A stretch of DNA of 64,000 bases from Algoriphagus pacificus (lineage in GTDB: Bacteria; Bacteroidota; Bacteroidia; Cytophagales; Cyclobacteriaceae): NCBI RefSeq assembly GCF_017254845.1, contig NZ_JAFKCU010000002.1, forward strand, positions 868,001 to 932,000. The letters run 5' to 3'. A program made the position numbers and the translations under genes. The notes beneath the pieces were generated by a model that was not told the origin of the DNA, ran no database searches, and saw only the letters and a program-made list of their open reading frames with translations. Positions 28,172 through 36,907 of the stretch are shown piece by piece. Numbering within the stretch: the stretch's first letter is position 1; the number at the start of each line of letters is the position of its first letter.

Positions 28172-29273
28172 CAAAAAAGAATACCTCATCCACGGACTTT
28201 TATTTATCCTCACATTACTCACTGCTACATTGGCAGGAGGAGAATGGGTCTATGGAAAATCAATTTTGGCAGAAGGTGATCAGTTTTTAACTTCGGATGA
28301 TTTCTGGAAAGCTACTGCCTTTTCTATTCCGTTTATCGGGATTTTATTGATCCACGAACTTGGTCATTTTTTTACTTCAATCTACCATAAAGTAAAGTGT
28401 TCCCTTCCTTTCTTTATACCAGCTTGGTTAGGTTTTATTGGCGTCCCCTCTATTGGAACCTTCGGAGCTGTGATTCGGATGAAAGGATTTGTAAACAGTA
28501 GAAAGAAGTTTTTTGACATTGGCGTTGCAGGACCCTTAGCTGGTTTTGTAGTAGCCCTTGGTTTATTGATTTACGGTTTTTCTACGCTGCCGCCTGTAGA
28601 ATATATTTATGAGGTACATCCAGAATATGCGGATCCTGATTTTCAGGGATATGATGAGGAAGTTTTGGACTTTGAGCTAGGAAATAACTTTCTTTTTTGG
28701 AGTTTAGGTGAGGTTTTTGGAGATCCAGAAAGACTACCGTCTATGGCTGAAGTTATTCACTATCCTTTTCTATTTGCTGGGTACCTAGCTTTGTTTTTTA
28801 CTGCTCTGAATCTTTTACCAATCGGACAATTGGATGGGGGACATGTGATTTTCGGACTCTTTCCAAGGCATCATCAAACTATCTCTTTGATCGCTTTTAC
28901 TGCTTTTATAGGTTATGCTGGACTAGGTTTCATAAGTCCTTATTTACCTATAGAAGATCTTTTGTTAATGATCCCTTTGTACATAGGGTTTTTATATATA
29001 TGCTTTAGCAAATCAGGATTATCGGCCCAAAATAGGTTGACTTTGGTGCTGACTTTGGCGGCAGTTCAATATGCTATTTCTTTCCTCAAGCCAGAATGGG
29101 AAGGATATCAAGGTTGGTTATTCTTTGCCTTTTTGCTAGGAAGAGTGATGGGGTTGAAACATCCGGAAGTTTCCGGATATGCTCAACTAAGCCTAGGTAG
29201 AAAAATTGTTGGTTGGCTGGCTATTCTGATTTTCGTGATCAGTTTTGCTCCGAAACCGTTTTTGTTTTCATAA
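28164..29273 (+). CDS. Site-2 protease family membrane metalloprotease (M50)
   Basis: A 369-residue membrane protein with about eight hydrophobic helices. The zinc motif is LIHELGHFF with His64, Glu65 and His68 inside a helix; the third ligand is in NLLPIGQLDGGH near residue 220. Both are hallmarks of intramembrane M50 proteases. There is no PDZ domain, so it resembles the short site-2 protease group rather than RseP. Such enzymes release membrane-bound regulators or clear leftover signal peptides. It is coupled to the HAD phosphatase upstream; no obvious anti-sigma substrate is beside it. Confidence 0.88.
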   Translation: MYSKKEYLIHGLLFILTLLTATLAGGEWVYGKSILAEGDQFLTSDDFWKATAFSIPFIGILLIHELGHFFTSIYHKVKCSLPFFIPAWLGFIGVPSIGTFGAVIRMKGFVNSRKKFFDIGVAGPLAGFVVALGLLIYGFSTLPPVEYIYEVHPEYADPDFQGYDEEVLDFELGNNFLFWSLGEVFGDPERLPSMAEVIHYPFLFAGYLALFFTALNLLPIGQLDGGHVIFGLFPRHHQTISLIAFTAFIGYAGLGFISPYLPIEDLLLMIPLYIGFLYICFSKSGLSAQNRLTLVLTLAAVQYAISFLKPEWEGYQGWLFFAFLLGRVMGLKHPEVSGYAQLSLGRKIVGWLAILIFVISFAPKPFLFS

Positions 29274-29295
29274 AAAAAACTCCCCGAAGGGAGTC
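29271..29295 (-). terminator. Terminator of the PASTA - T9SS - rhodanese operon
   Basis: On the minus strand GACTCCC-TTC-GGGGAGTTTTTTTT forms a short GC-rich hairpin with a T-run, immediately after the rhodanese stop. On the plus strand no T-run follows, so it serves the leftward genes. Confidence 0.8.
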
Positions 29296-29297
29296 GC

Positions 29298-29594
29298 TTA
29301 TAAATTTCTGAATGCCATTATGCCGCCTGGCACGTTTCTGACTTTGGAGAATCCCTTTGATTCAAGGAATTTTTTTGCGTTCCCGCTTCTGGCTCCTGAT
29401 CGACAGTGAACCACGATTTCCTGATTTTTGAATTGCTCAATTTCATCCAATCGATTAGGAAGATCACCTAATGGAATATTCTTGGCTCCTAAATTATCGT
29501 CTTCGTATTCCCATTCTTCACGAACGTCAATGAATACAAATTTTTCGTTTTTGTCTAACCTTTCTTTTAGGTCTTCTACTGAAATATCATCCAT
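29298..29594 (-). CDS. Single-domain rhodanese-like protein
   Basis: A 98-residue rhodanese domain with active-site Cys in VHCRSGARS near residue 64 and the opening motif VFIDVREEWEYE near 19-30. The six-residue loop CRSGAR fits sulfurtransferases such as PspE/GlpE that carry persulfide sulfur, used in cyanide detoxification or sulfur delivery. There is no signal peptide, so it is cytoplasmic. It starts 4 bases after the upstream T9SS protein stop and is the last gene of a three-gene operon ended by a terminator. Confidence 0.92.
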   Translation of the reverse strand: MDDISVEDLKERLDKNEKFVFIDVREEWEYEDDNLGAKNIPLGDLPNRLDEIEQFKNQEIVVHCRSGARSGNAKKFLESKGFSKVRNVPGGIMAFRNL

Positions 29595-29598
29595 GTCT

Positions 29599-31419
29599 TT
29601 ATCTAACTAAAATTCTGATTGATTGATGGCCTGCTTCCGAAACTACGTTTATCACGTAAATCCCAGGAAGCTGTCCTGTAAAATTAATAATTTCCCCTTC
29701 TTGAGTAAGTTCTCTTTGAAGAAATATCTCCCTTCCGAATGAATCGAATACTCTAAGATTGCTGAAACTACCCTCTAGATTTAAGTAAGATTCCACTGGA
29801 TTGGGGAAATATCTTAAATCAGAATCCGGGGTAGTAGACTCTTCAAAAGGTGCAGAAAGGCTAACATGAGGTCGAATCATCAATGATCCATTGACTTCTT
29901 CATTTTGCGCCCAAGCACCAGCTACATTGTAAAAAAGCTTATCTCCCTGATCGTTGATCTTGTCTAAGCCGACATGAATAAAGTCATTGGTAAACTGGGC
30001 AAATCCTACATAAAACTCTCCCGTGACTCTAATATTGGTGTCCAAAGGATAATATAAAAACTCCTGACCTGCTTCTTTCACAGGGATAAGATCCTCTTTT
30101 CTAAAAATGGGTCCTTCCTCTAAATCCTCCCAAACGAGAATGTCAATTGCCTGATTGGCTTGATTCGCATTGGTAAAATTGATCGAAATTCCTTTAATAT
30201 AAACTGGTTCAGGGGTATCATATTTGACAGCAAGCATTCCGGATTTTTGATTGATTCCTGCTGCATAATCTGCTGATCCATGATCATAGGCAAAATAATC
30301 CTGAATTGGGAAATACGTTTTTACAGTATCATTGACTCGGAAATCCACACCTGGATAAAAAGTGGTGTCCTGGTTATTAATGGTGAAAAATTGTCCATCA
30401 CCTGAAGTAAGGTAAGTGGAAAATTCTAATGCAGTTTCAGTATTAGTTGAGACAGTTTTTTCAAATTCATTACTTCCAAAAACCCTTCTTTCATTTGCAT
30501 TTGGTACTGGATTAAAGGGAGTATTTTGATTGATCGCAACTGAATTATTTGATGCAGTATCACGAACAACAATAGAATATTCCATTGCCCGGAACCTGTT
30601 TTCAAGGTTTAAAAATTGATTTTGAACGCTAGTCCATAATCCCTCTTGTTGACTTTCGAAAAGCTCACTTGGATAGGCTCCAAAGTCTCCTAGACTTATC
30701 TGGTTCTTTTGGGTAAGCGTTCTATCTCTGTAATTCAGATCATTGGTTGATCGATTGGTGTTTAGAAAAACATAATCCAAAATCCAACTGTCAAAAGGTC
30801 CTGCTTGTCTTCCGTCAGCTATAAAACGAAACTGAAAGGCTGAATGCTGGAACGTATTCGTTACCTGTACAATTTCTTGGGAAAATGTATTTCTGTCTAT
30901 CTCAGAACCTCCTAATTGATTCCATACAGTAATCCAATTTCCACTCTCATTTAAAAACTGGAGGATCAATTGATCATTTCCATCGGGAAGTTCTGCACGC
31001 CCGCCACCTTGCCAAAAGAAACTTAAAAACAAGGTATTGGAATTTAATCCTGACAGGTCAAATGGCTTAGAAGTCAATAAATCCGTTTCACCAAGGTCTC
31101 GGATAGAAAGGGAGTAGGGCTTCCCGTTTTCATCCACTCCATTGAATAAAACTTGTCCCAAAGACGGCGCATCTATACCGATCGTTTCTGTATAAGAAGC
31201 TCCAGAGATATCCCACTTGAGAGTATCGATTCCCTGCGAAAAATCATCCCAAAAAGGCAGCTGATTTCCCGCACTTACCCTTGCCTTGGATAAGTCTAGC
31301 TTCGGTGATTTCATTTGATGAATTGGCGCGAACTCCACAATTTGAGCATGAGACTCAAACATCAATCCTGCAAAAAGGAAAAATAAACAGGTTCTGATTA
31401 TGTGAAGGCTTTTGCCCAT
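29599..31419 (-). CDS. Secreted T9SS cargo protein of unknown function
   Basis: A 606-residue exported protein with a signal peptide of about 25 residues (ending FESHAQ) and a C-terminal type A T9SS sorting domain (FPNPVESYLNLEGSF, then LPGIYVINVVSEAGHQSIRILV). The body contains a jelly-roll-like segment at about 90-215 (FWDDFSQG, FQFRFIADG and FDSWILDYVFLN, the style of MAM/choice-of-anchor domains) and later beta-rich parts, but no catalytic motif. It probably sits on the cell surface as an adhesion or structural protein. It lies between the PASTA and rhodanese genes with gaps of 4 bases on both sides, which suggests steady co-expression rather than a virulence island. Confidence 0.85.
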   Translation of the reverse strand: MGKSLHIIRTCLFFLFAGLMFESHAQIVEFAPIHQMKSPKLDLSKARVSAGNQLPFWDDFSQGIDTLKWDISGASYTETIGIDAPSLGQVLFNGVDENGKPYSLSIRDLGETDLLTSKPFDLSGLNSNTLFLSFFWQGGGRAELPDGNDQLILQFLNESGNWITVWNQLGGSEIDRNTFSQEIVQVTNTFQHSAFQFRFIADGRQAGPFDSWILDYVFLNTNRSTNDLNYRDRTLTQKNQISLGDFGAYPSELFESQQEGLWTSVQNQFLNLENRFRAMEYSIVVRDTASNNSVAINQNTPFNPVPNANERRVFGSNEFEKTVSTNTETALEFSTYLTSGDGQFFTINNQDTTFYPGVDFRVNDTVKTYFPIQDYFAYDHGSADYAAGINQKSGMLAVKYDTPEPVYIKGISINFTNANQANQAIDILVWEDLEEGPIFRKEDLIPVKEAGQEFLYYPLDTNIRVTGEFYVGFAQFTNDFIHVGLDKINDQGDKLFYNVAGAWAQNEEVNGSLMIRPHVSLSAPFEESTTPDSDLRYFPNPVESYLNLEGSFSNLRVFDSFGREIFLQRELTQEGEIINFTGQLPGIYVINVVSEAGHQSIRILVR

Positions 31420-31423
31420 TCAA

Positions 31424-32185
31424 TTAAAAATTTTCTTTAGAGATCCAAAGTTCGATCAATTCACCAGTTTTCACCTGAGTTCCAGCAGCAGGAGTCTGCA
31501 TAAAGATTTTGCCAGCTGGTACGGTGTCGTTTTCTACAAAGTTTTTATTTCCAACTCTAAGTCCCGAACCAAGAATCAGGAATTCAGCATCGATTTCATC
31601 CATACCCGTCAAGCCAGGAACCTCCAAAATCTGGTTTCCTAGACCATCACCTACCACTAAATCAATTCTTGCTCCTTTAGGAATTTCAAAGCCTTCTGGC
31701 ACATTTACACCTCTGTATTTTTGCTCCAAAACAACATTGATCCCAATATCCGGAACGTACTTAATATCGCCTCTTTCCAATCCCATATTGGATAGAATTT
31801 CTTGAACGTTTTTAAGAGGTGTATTGACCAAATTCGGCATTTTCAGCATCGGAGCATTTCTGGCATTCAAAGTCAAATAAACTTTTCTTCCGGTTTTTAC
31901 CTGGGAATTTGCTTCAGGAAACTGTTTCAAAACAGCCAAAGGCTTGAGCTCTGTGCTAAACCCGGAGTCCAAAGAAACTTCATATTCTAAGCTGGCATCT
32001 TCTAAGATTTCTTTACCCTCATCGTAGGTGTAGCCATTTAAATCAGGTACAGATACGGTTTCCCCATGATTGGTATACATAGGGAGGTAAAGTTTTAAAA
32101 ACAAAAACCCAAGGATTATCGAAATCCCAATGACAATAAATAAGTTGATTAATACTTTCTTCACGAAATAGCTGAATGCACTCAT
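31424..32185 (-). CDS. Membrane-anchored PASTA-domain protein without kinase
   Basis: A 253-residue protein with a short cytoplasmic N-terminus, one transmembrane helix at about residues 12-34 (VLINLFIVIGISIILGFLFL) and three PASTA repeats outside (about 42-108, 110-180 and 182-250; each starts with a proline-containing P[DN]L or PxL motif such as VPDLNGYTYDEGKEIL and MPNLVNTPLKNVQEIL). PASTA domains bind peptidoglycan fragments or beta-lactams. In Firmicutes they are fused to Ser/Thr kinases or PBPs; here they stand alone, as is common in Bacteroidota. First gene of the three-gene operon. Confidence 0.9.
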   Translation of the reverse strand: MSAFSYFVKKVLINLFIVIGISIILGFLFLKLYLPMYTNHGETVSVPDLNGYTYDEGKEILEDASLEYEVSLDSGFSTELKPLAVLKQFPEANSQVKTGRKVYLTLNARNAPMLKMPNLVNTPLKNVQEILSNMGLERGDIKYVPDIGINVVLEQKYRGVNVPEGFEIPKGARIDLVVGDGLGNQILEVPGLTGMDEIDAEFLILGSGLRVGNKNFVENDTVPAGKIFMQTPAAGTQVKTGELIELWISKENF

Positions 32186-32271
32186 GGTAGAATTTTACGG
32201 TAGCTAAAGATACATGGGAAATTCAAACCCTACAACGAAGGTCTTCCCAAAAACAAGCTAAACCCTAGACA

Positions 32272-32302
32272 AAAAATAAGCCGAAGAATTATCCTCGGCC
32301 TT
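32272..32302 (-). terminator. Terminator after the M43 protease gene
   Basis: On the minus strand AAGGCCGAGG pairs imperfectly with TTCGGCTT and is followed by ATTTTTT. It lies about 10 bases after the stop of the leftward M43 protease. Confidence 0.75.
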
Positions 32303-32310
32303 AAATATGT

Positions 32311-35300
32311 TTAATTTATCATTAATCGTCTCGTTTCCCTTACAGTAGGGCTTGTGATTTTGATGATGTAAACGCCTTTGGCGAACATCTCGGTGCTGAA
32401 TGAATAGGTCTGGTTTAAGGTTCCAGGGAAATTCAAATCCTGAACGACCATGCCTGCACTTGAAATGATTTGAATATTTACCTCTTCGAACTGCGCCAAA
32501 TTAAAGGCTATGTTGAAAATATCCTGAGCTGGATTTGGGAACAAAACTGACATTCCCTCTGCTGGAATTACAGGGTCTGGATTTGCACTTTGGAACAATT
32601 CAATGTTATCAAGATAAATAGGTGAATCAGTTGAAGTTCCTCCAGAAATCACAAAAGCCAATCTGACTTCGGTATTTCCTGGTCCTGCAAAATCAGTTAA
32701 GTTCACATATTTTCGAGCATAATCGTCCACAGAATTAGGGTTTGCTTCACCCACCGAAACGGTCGACAATTCACTTCCACTAATCTGATAAACCAAATCG
32801 TAATTTTCTCCTCCATTTGTACTTGCCAAAACACTTAAGGTAGTGGAATTACTCACAGCACCAGCTGCCAAGTCAAAGAACACACTGGCTTGCCTTCTGC
32901 CACTTAAGTCAAATATGGAAGTTCCCAACCAGTAACTATTATTAGGTAATAGGTTTTGTACTCTGGCTACATTGTTCGGGCCTTCTCCATTTGTTACAGG
33001 GATAATTTCCCAAGCTGTCAAGTCAGATTCTGGGTTAATCGTCTGATTGGTAGGAGTGATGCTTGTAGAACTGTTGAAATTTTGTCTCCAAGGAGTTTGG
33101 ATCATATTGGCATCCTCAATTACGTATCGAGTTATCTCACTGGAATTATCACCATTCTGGTCAAAGTTCGGTTCGCTAACAGCAAGCCTCATTGAGTTTT
33201 TCCCAGCACGTGTAGTTCTTGAACCGGACAAGGAGAAACTTTCGCCAGGACTCACAGCAGAGCCACTTGCCAAGAATGTCTGTGTCTGGGAACCGTTGGT
33301 GCTTCTAGAGAATAAGAATTTTGAAACTGGTAAGTTTCCGGTATTGGTGATCAATACCCTTTCTGTTGATTGAGTTCCGTCAACAATCGGGGTAGGTGAA
33401 ATCAATTCTTCAACTGTCAATTCATATTTGAATTCCTCATTTGGAAGAATTCTGATATTTCGGATATACAGGTTGTTGCCATAGGCGTTTTGATTGATAA
33501 AGGCAAAACGAACAGTTCCCAAATCTTTGAACGCATTGAGGTTGACTAGCTCGATTCTAAACTGGCTAGATGAATTTGGAATAAACTCATCCAAAGTAGC
33601 ATCGCTGGTTTCTAGACGGGGACCGAATTTCTGATAAGTTGCGGTGGCAAGATTAAAGTTGTTTCCACAATCTTGGGAAACGGCTACGATCAATTGATCT
33701 TCAAAACCGGATTGATCATAATTCGCATAGGCTACTTCAAATACAAGTTGTGCATTTGGATATTGTGCCAAATTGATCAACGGAGAAATGAAGTAATCCA
33801 ATTCTCCGGGAGCCTCATAGTTATAATTTGAGATAGAAACTACCGGCTGGCTAACTCCAGAAATGGTCAAGTTGCTCTTTTCCCAAGTCATCGACTCATC
33901 TGGATTTTCTATTCCAAAAAGGCCTGGAAAAGTATTTAAATCAACTGTATAGGGTAGGGAAATTTCTTGTTGTAATACAGGCATGGATGTTTTAATGTTG
34001 TTAGCATCATTTTCATCTGCCTGATCATTTGCTTGGGTTATTTTAAACTCCACAGTCGTTCCAGAACCAATCAAATCAAAATCATCAAAAGTTAGGATGG
34101 CTGTTTGACCAGTTTGGATGTTGAAAGTGAAGCGCTTGTTTTCCAACAATACACCATTTCTTCTCAACTCCACTCTTCCTGAAGTCAAGGTGTTATTTCC
34201 AGCGTTTAAAACTTCAATTCTTGGAGTAACAGTTGGCGCGCAAGCATAATCTGTTGGAGAAATAATTCTTGCTATGGCTAAATCCCTGTCTTTTAACTCA
34301 GGATCTTTTGTCGCACGATTGTTTACTAGCGTTACTCTTCTAGGACTATTCTCAAGTACTACATTGAATCGATCCACCTGACCTTGTGTAAATAAATTCA
34401 TACAGGCATCAGGAGTATAATCCATGTAGTTTTGGATCATATCAACCGAACCACAGCTTGATCTTGTGAAATTCGGGCTACATGAATTGTTAGAGCTGTC
34501 TTGCTCAGGAGTGTCAGCAACAAAGTCGTCTACTCCGCAGCCACCATCTCCCCAAATATGTCTCAAACCAAAATAGTGACCAACCTCGTGCGTTGCAGTT
34601 CTACCCAAAGAAGCCGAAACTGCATTTCCTCCGACTCCAAAAAAGCGATAATCAATCACGACACCATCTGTGATGGCAGAGGTAGGAGGTGTATTAAGTC
34701 CGGGAAGATCCGAAATAGGAAAAGATGCATATCCAATGTATGGACTGACCAAAGGGACTACGTAAAGATTTAAATATTCTGAAGGGTTCCACTGAGATGT
34801 TTGGCCAATTATAGTAGCATCTGTCTCTGGATTATAAGAAGATTTTGGACCTTGAATTCTAACAATCCCGTCAGTTGGTAGACCATTGGGGTCTTGTTTG
34901 GCCAGAATAAACTCAATATTTGCATCCGCAGCAACGGGTAAAAACTGTGCTGGTGTATTGGCTGCATCTGCATTGAGTCTTCTGAAATCCTCGTTTAGAA
35001 TTCTGATTTGTTCGGTGATCTGAGAAAGAGGAACGTTAGCTCCTTGGCCCAAGCCAGTCCCATTGTGGATCACGTGAACGACCACAGGAATCAGTCTGTG
35101 TTCTGAATTTGTTTTTGCCGAAAGTTGTGGATTGGAATTTCGGGTTTCGATTTTTTGGTCTATCCAATTTTCAAAATACTCCTTGGTGCCAAAATAACCG
35201 AGTTCCTTTTCTTGTTTTGCTTCTAAAAAAGTATGCGCACATTTTCCATTGTGCGCATGATTGCCATCTAATTGACCAGTAATATCTACAACTGTAAACT

Positions 35301-35385
35301 GCTGACTAAATAATGGTGATAAAGTAAAAATAGCTCCAATTAGGAGCAAAGAGGCTTTTTGATAAAACCGTAAACCTTTTTTCAT
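32311..35385 (-). CDS. Secreted M43 (pappalysin-type) zinc metalloprotease with T9SS domain
   Basis: A 1024-residue exported protease. The signal peptide covers about the first 28 residues; the catalytic domain runs about 85-350 with zinc motif HEVGHYFGLRH (His266, Glu267, His270, His276) and the Met-turn in IQNYMDYTPDACMN. A CARDB-like domain follows (about 370-460, LNAGNNTLTSGRVELRRNG), then two jelly-roll / MAM-like domains (about 490-650 and 770-940). The C-terminal type A T9SS sorting domain (LFPNPAQDIFNIAF to ETRRLMIN) ends the protein. It likely degrades external protein for nutrition. It follows the Mrp-Nfu genes closely (13-base gap), an unlikely functional partner, so shared transcription may be incidental. 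Confidence 0.92.
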   Translation of the reverse strand: MKKGLRFYQKASLLLIGAIFTLSPLFSQQFTVVDITGQLDGNHAHNGKCAHTFLEAKQEKELGYFGTKEYFENWIDQKIETRNSNPQLSAKTNSEHRLIPVVVHVIHNGTGLGQGANVPLSQITEQIRILNEDFRRLNADAANTPAQFLPVAADANIEFILAKQDPNGLPTDGIVRIQGPKSSYNPETDATIIGQTSQWNPSEYLNLYVVPLVSPYIGYASFPISDLPGLNTPPTSAITDGVVIDYRFFGVGGNAVSASLGRTATHEVGHYFGLRHIWGDGGCGVDDFVADTPEQDSSNNSCSPNFTRSSCGSVDMIQNYMDYTPDACMNLFTQGQVDRFNVVLENSPRRVTLVNNRATKDPELKDRDLAIARIISPTDYACAPTVTPRIEVLNAGNNTLTSGRVELRRNGVLLENKRFTFNIQTGQTAILTFDDFDLIGSGTTVEFKITQANDQADENDANNIKTSMPVLQQEISLPYTVDLNTFPGLFGIENPDESMTWEKSNLTISGVSQPVVSISNYNYEAPGELDYFISPLINLAQYPNAQLVFEVAYANYDQSGFEDQLIVAVSQDCGNNFNLATATYQKFGPRLETSDATLDEFIPNSSSQFRIELVNLNAFKDLGTVRFAFINQNAYGNNLYIRNIRILPNEEFKYELTVEELISPTPIVDGTQSTERVLITNTGNLPVSKFLFSRSTNGSQTQTFLASGSAVSPGESFSLSGSRTTRAGKNSMRLAVSEPNFDQNGDNSSEITRYVIEDANMIQTPWRQNFNSSTSITPTNQTINPESDLTAWEIIPVTNGEGPNNVARVQNLLPNNSYWLGTSIFDLSGRRQASVFFDLAAGAVSNSTTLSVLASTNGGENYDLVYQISGSELSTVSVGEANPNSVDDYARKYVNLTDFAGPGNTEVRLAFVISGGTSTDSPIYLDNIELFQSANPDPVIPAEGMSVLFPNPAQDIFNIAFNLAQFEEVNIQIISSAGMVVQDLNFPGTLNQTYSFSTEMFAKGVYIIKITSPTVRETRRLMIN

Positions 35386-35398
35386 TCAGTATTCAATA

Positions 35399-35647
35399 TT
35401 AGGCTACAGTTAGATTGATGGCCTCAACTTTAGTGATTTCTGGAATTGCTCGTTTAATGGCATCTTCGACACCAGCTTTTAAAGTCATGGAAGACATCGG
35501 GCAGGATCCACAAGAACCCAACATCTCGATTCTTAGAACCATGTCATCAGTAAGTTCTACAATTCTTACATTTCCTCCATCCGCTTCCAAATAAGGACGA
35601 ATAGTGTCTAATGCGAATTCAATTTTATTTTTTAATTCAGTTTGCAT
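35399..35647 (-). CDS. NifU-like C-terminal domain iron-sulfur scaffold (Nfu)
   Basis: An 82-residue stand-alone Nfu domain with the cluster-binding motif GSCGSCP (Cys46 and Cys49) and the family opening IRPYLEADGGNVRIV. It holds or carries 4Fe-4S clusters to apo-proteins in the cytoplasm. It begins 4 bases after the stop of the Mrp ATPase gene, so an Fe-S carrier pair is co-expressed. Length is normal for stand-alone Nfu proteins. Confidence 0.93.
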   Translation of the reverse strand: MQTELKNKIEFALDTIRPYLEADGGNVRIVELTDDMVLRIEMLGSCGSCPMSSMTLKAGVEDAIKRAIPEITKVEAINLTVA

Positions 35648-35651
35648 TTTC

Positions 35652-36746
35652 TTATGCTTTTATTTCTACTACCTCAGTTTTTGAATTTGAGGCATTTCTT
35701 ATTGCGACTTGTCGGGCTACTGTTTCTGCCAAATCCATATATGCATCTTTAGTAAGCCCATTTTTCATTACTGCAGGATATCCAGTATCTCCACTTTCTC
35801 TGATACTTTGTACTATCGGGATTTCTCCAAGCAAAGGTACATCGTATTTCTCTGCTAATCTCTTGCCACCTTCTTTACCAAACAAATAATATTTGTTATC
35901 CGGTAATTCTTCTGGCGTAAAATAAGCCATATTTTCAACAACACCTAAGATGGGAACGTTAATTTGTGGCTGTCTAAACATGGATAATCCTTTGCTTGCA
36001 TCCGCCAAAGCAACTTTCTGAGGGGTAGTAACAATTACGGCACCAGTTACTGGAATGGTTTGAACCATCGTCAAATGAATGTCAGAAGTTCCAGGAGGTA
36101 AATCTATCAAAAGGTAGTCCAATTCTCCCCAATCTACATCCGAAATAAACTGTCTTAAGGCAGAGCTAGCCATTGGGCCTCTCCAAACCACAGCAGAATC
36201 TATGGGAGTTAGAAATCCAATAGACATCAGTTTAACACCATATTGCGTGATGGGAATGATGATGTTTTTTTCTCCTACCTTTTTTACGGAAGGCTGCTCA
36301 CCCTCCACATTAAACATGGTAGGAATAGATGGACCTGAAATATCTGCATCTATCAAACCGACTTTTGCACCTAACTCCGCTAAAGCCACAGCCAGATTGA
36401 CGGAAGTTGTTGATTTACCGACTCCGCCTTTTCCGGATGCTACAGCAATTATATTTTTCACTTGTGGAAGTACCGGAGCAGCGTCTCTTACAGTGGTAAC
36501 TTGAGAAGTCATCGTAATGTCCCAAGTGATTCCAGAACCGAAGTCTTCTTCCAATGCTTCCAGGCAATTATTTTTGATGACTTCCTTGAGCGGACATGCC
36601 GGAGTTGTCAAAACAACATTAAAACTGGCTTTATTTCCCTCAATATTTATTTTTTGGATCATTCCCAAGGTCACCAAATCCTTTTTTAAATCAGGATCTT
36701 GTACTCGAGAAAGGGTTTTTTTGATCGCTTCCGCAGATAATTGCAT
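35652..36746 (-). CDS. Mrp/ApbC family Fe-S carrier ATPase
   Basis: A 364-residue P-loop ATPase of the Mrp/NBP35 family. The N-terminal MIP18-like (DUF59) domain (about 1-85) is followed by the ATPase with deviant Walker A SGKGGVGKST (about 104-113), DADISGPS and DLPPGTSD motifs. These proteins bind an Fe-S cluster between subunits and transfer it to targets. The C-terminal CPxC motif that normally bridges the cluster is absent: the expected place after VENMAYF reads TPEELPDNKYYLFG (about 277-290). Cys51 in the DUF59 domain remains. It is paired with nfu downstream. Confidence 0.92.
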   Translation of the reverse strand: MQLSAEAIKKTLSRVQDPDLKKDLVTLGMIQKINIEGNKASFNVVLTTPACPLKEVIKNNCLEALEEDFGSGITWDITMTSQVTTVRDAAPVLPQVKNIIAVASGKGGVGKSTTSVNLAVALAELGAKVGLIDADISGPSIPTMFNVEGEQPSVKKVGEKNIIIPITQYGVKLMSIGFLTPIDSAVVWRGPMASSALRQFISDVDWGELDYLLIDLPPGTSDIHLTMVQTIPVTGAVIVTTPQKVALADASKGLSMFRQPQINVPILGVVENMAYFTPEELPDNKYYLFGKEGGKRLAEKYDVPLLGEIPIVQSIRESGDTGYPAVMKNGLTKDAYMDLAETVARQVAIRNASNSKTEVVEIKA

Positions 36747-36883
36747 CAGTTGATTATTGAAATTTTTTGCAATTTAGGGCATCTCTCTCGCTTAGAAAAG
36801 TTATGAGAGATACTTCATGTGCGTTTAACTTAGGGAATCGATAAATAGTTCGTGTATTTCAATTCGTTTAAGGAATTGAAAAT

Positions 36884-36891
36884 TACCTTTG
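36884..36891 (+). promoter_or_regulatory. Candidate -7 box for dnaG
   Basis: TACCTTTG is an exact match to the Bacteroidota -7 consensus TAnnTTTG, 16 bases before the chosen ATG of dnaG. The -33 region is weak (TTCG at 36863-36866, 17-base spacing). It would give a very short leader. Confidence 0.45.
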
Positions 36892-36907
36892 TTTGTTAAC
36901 TCAACTT

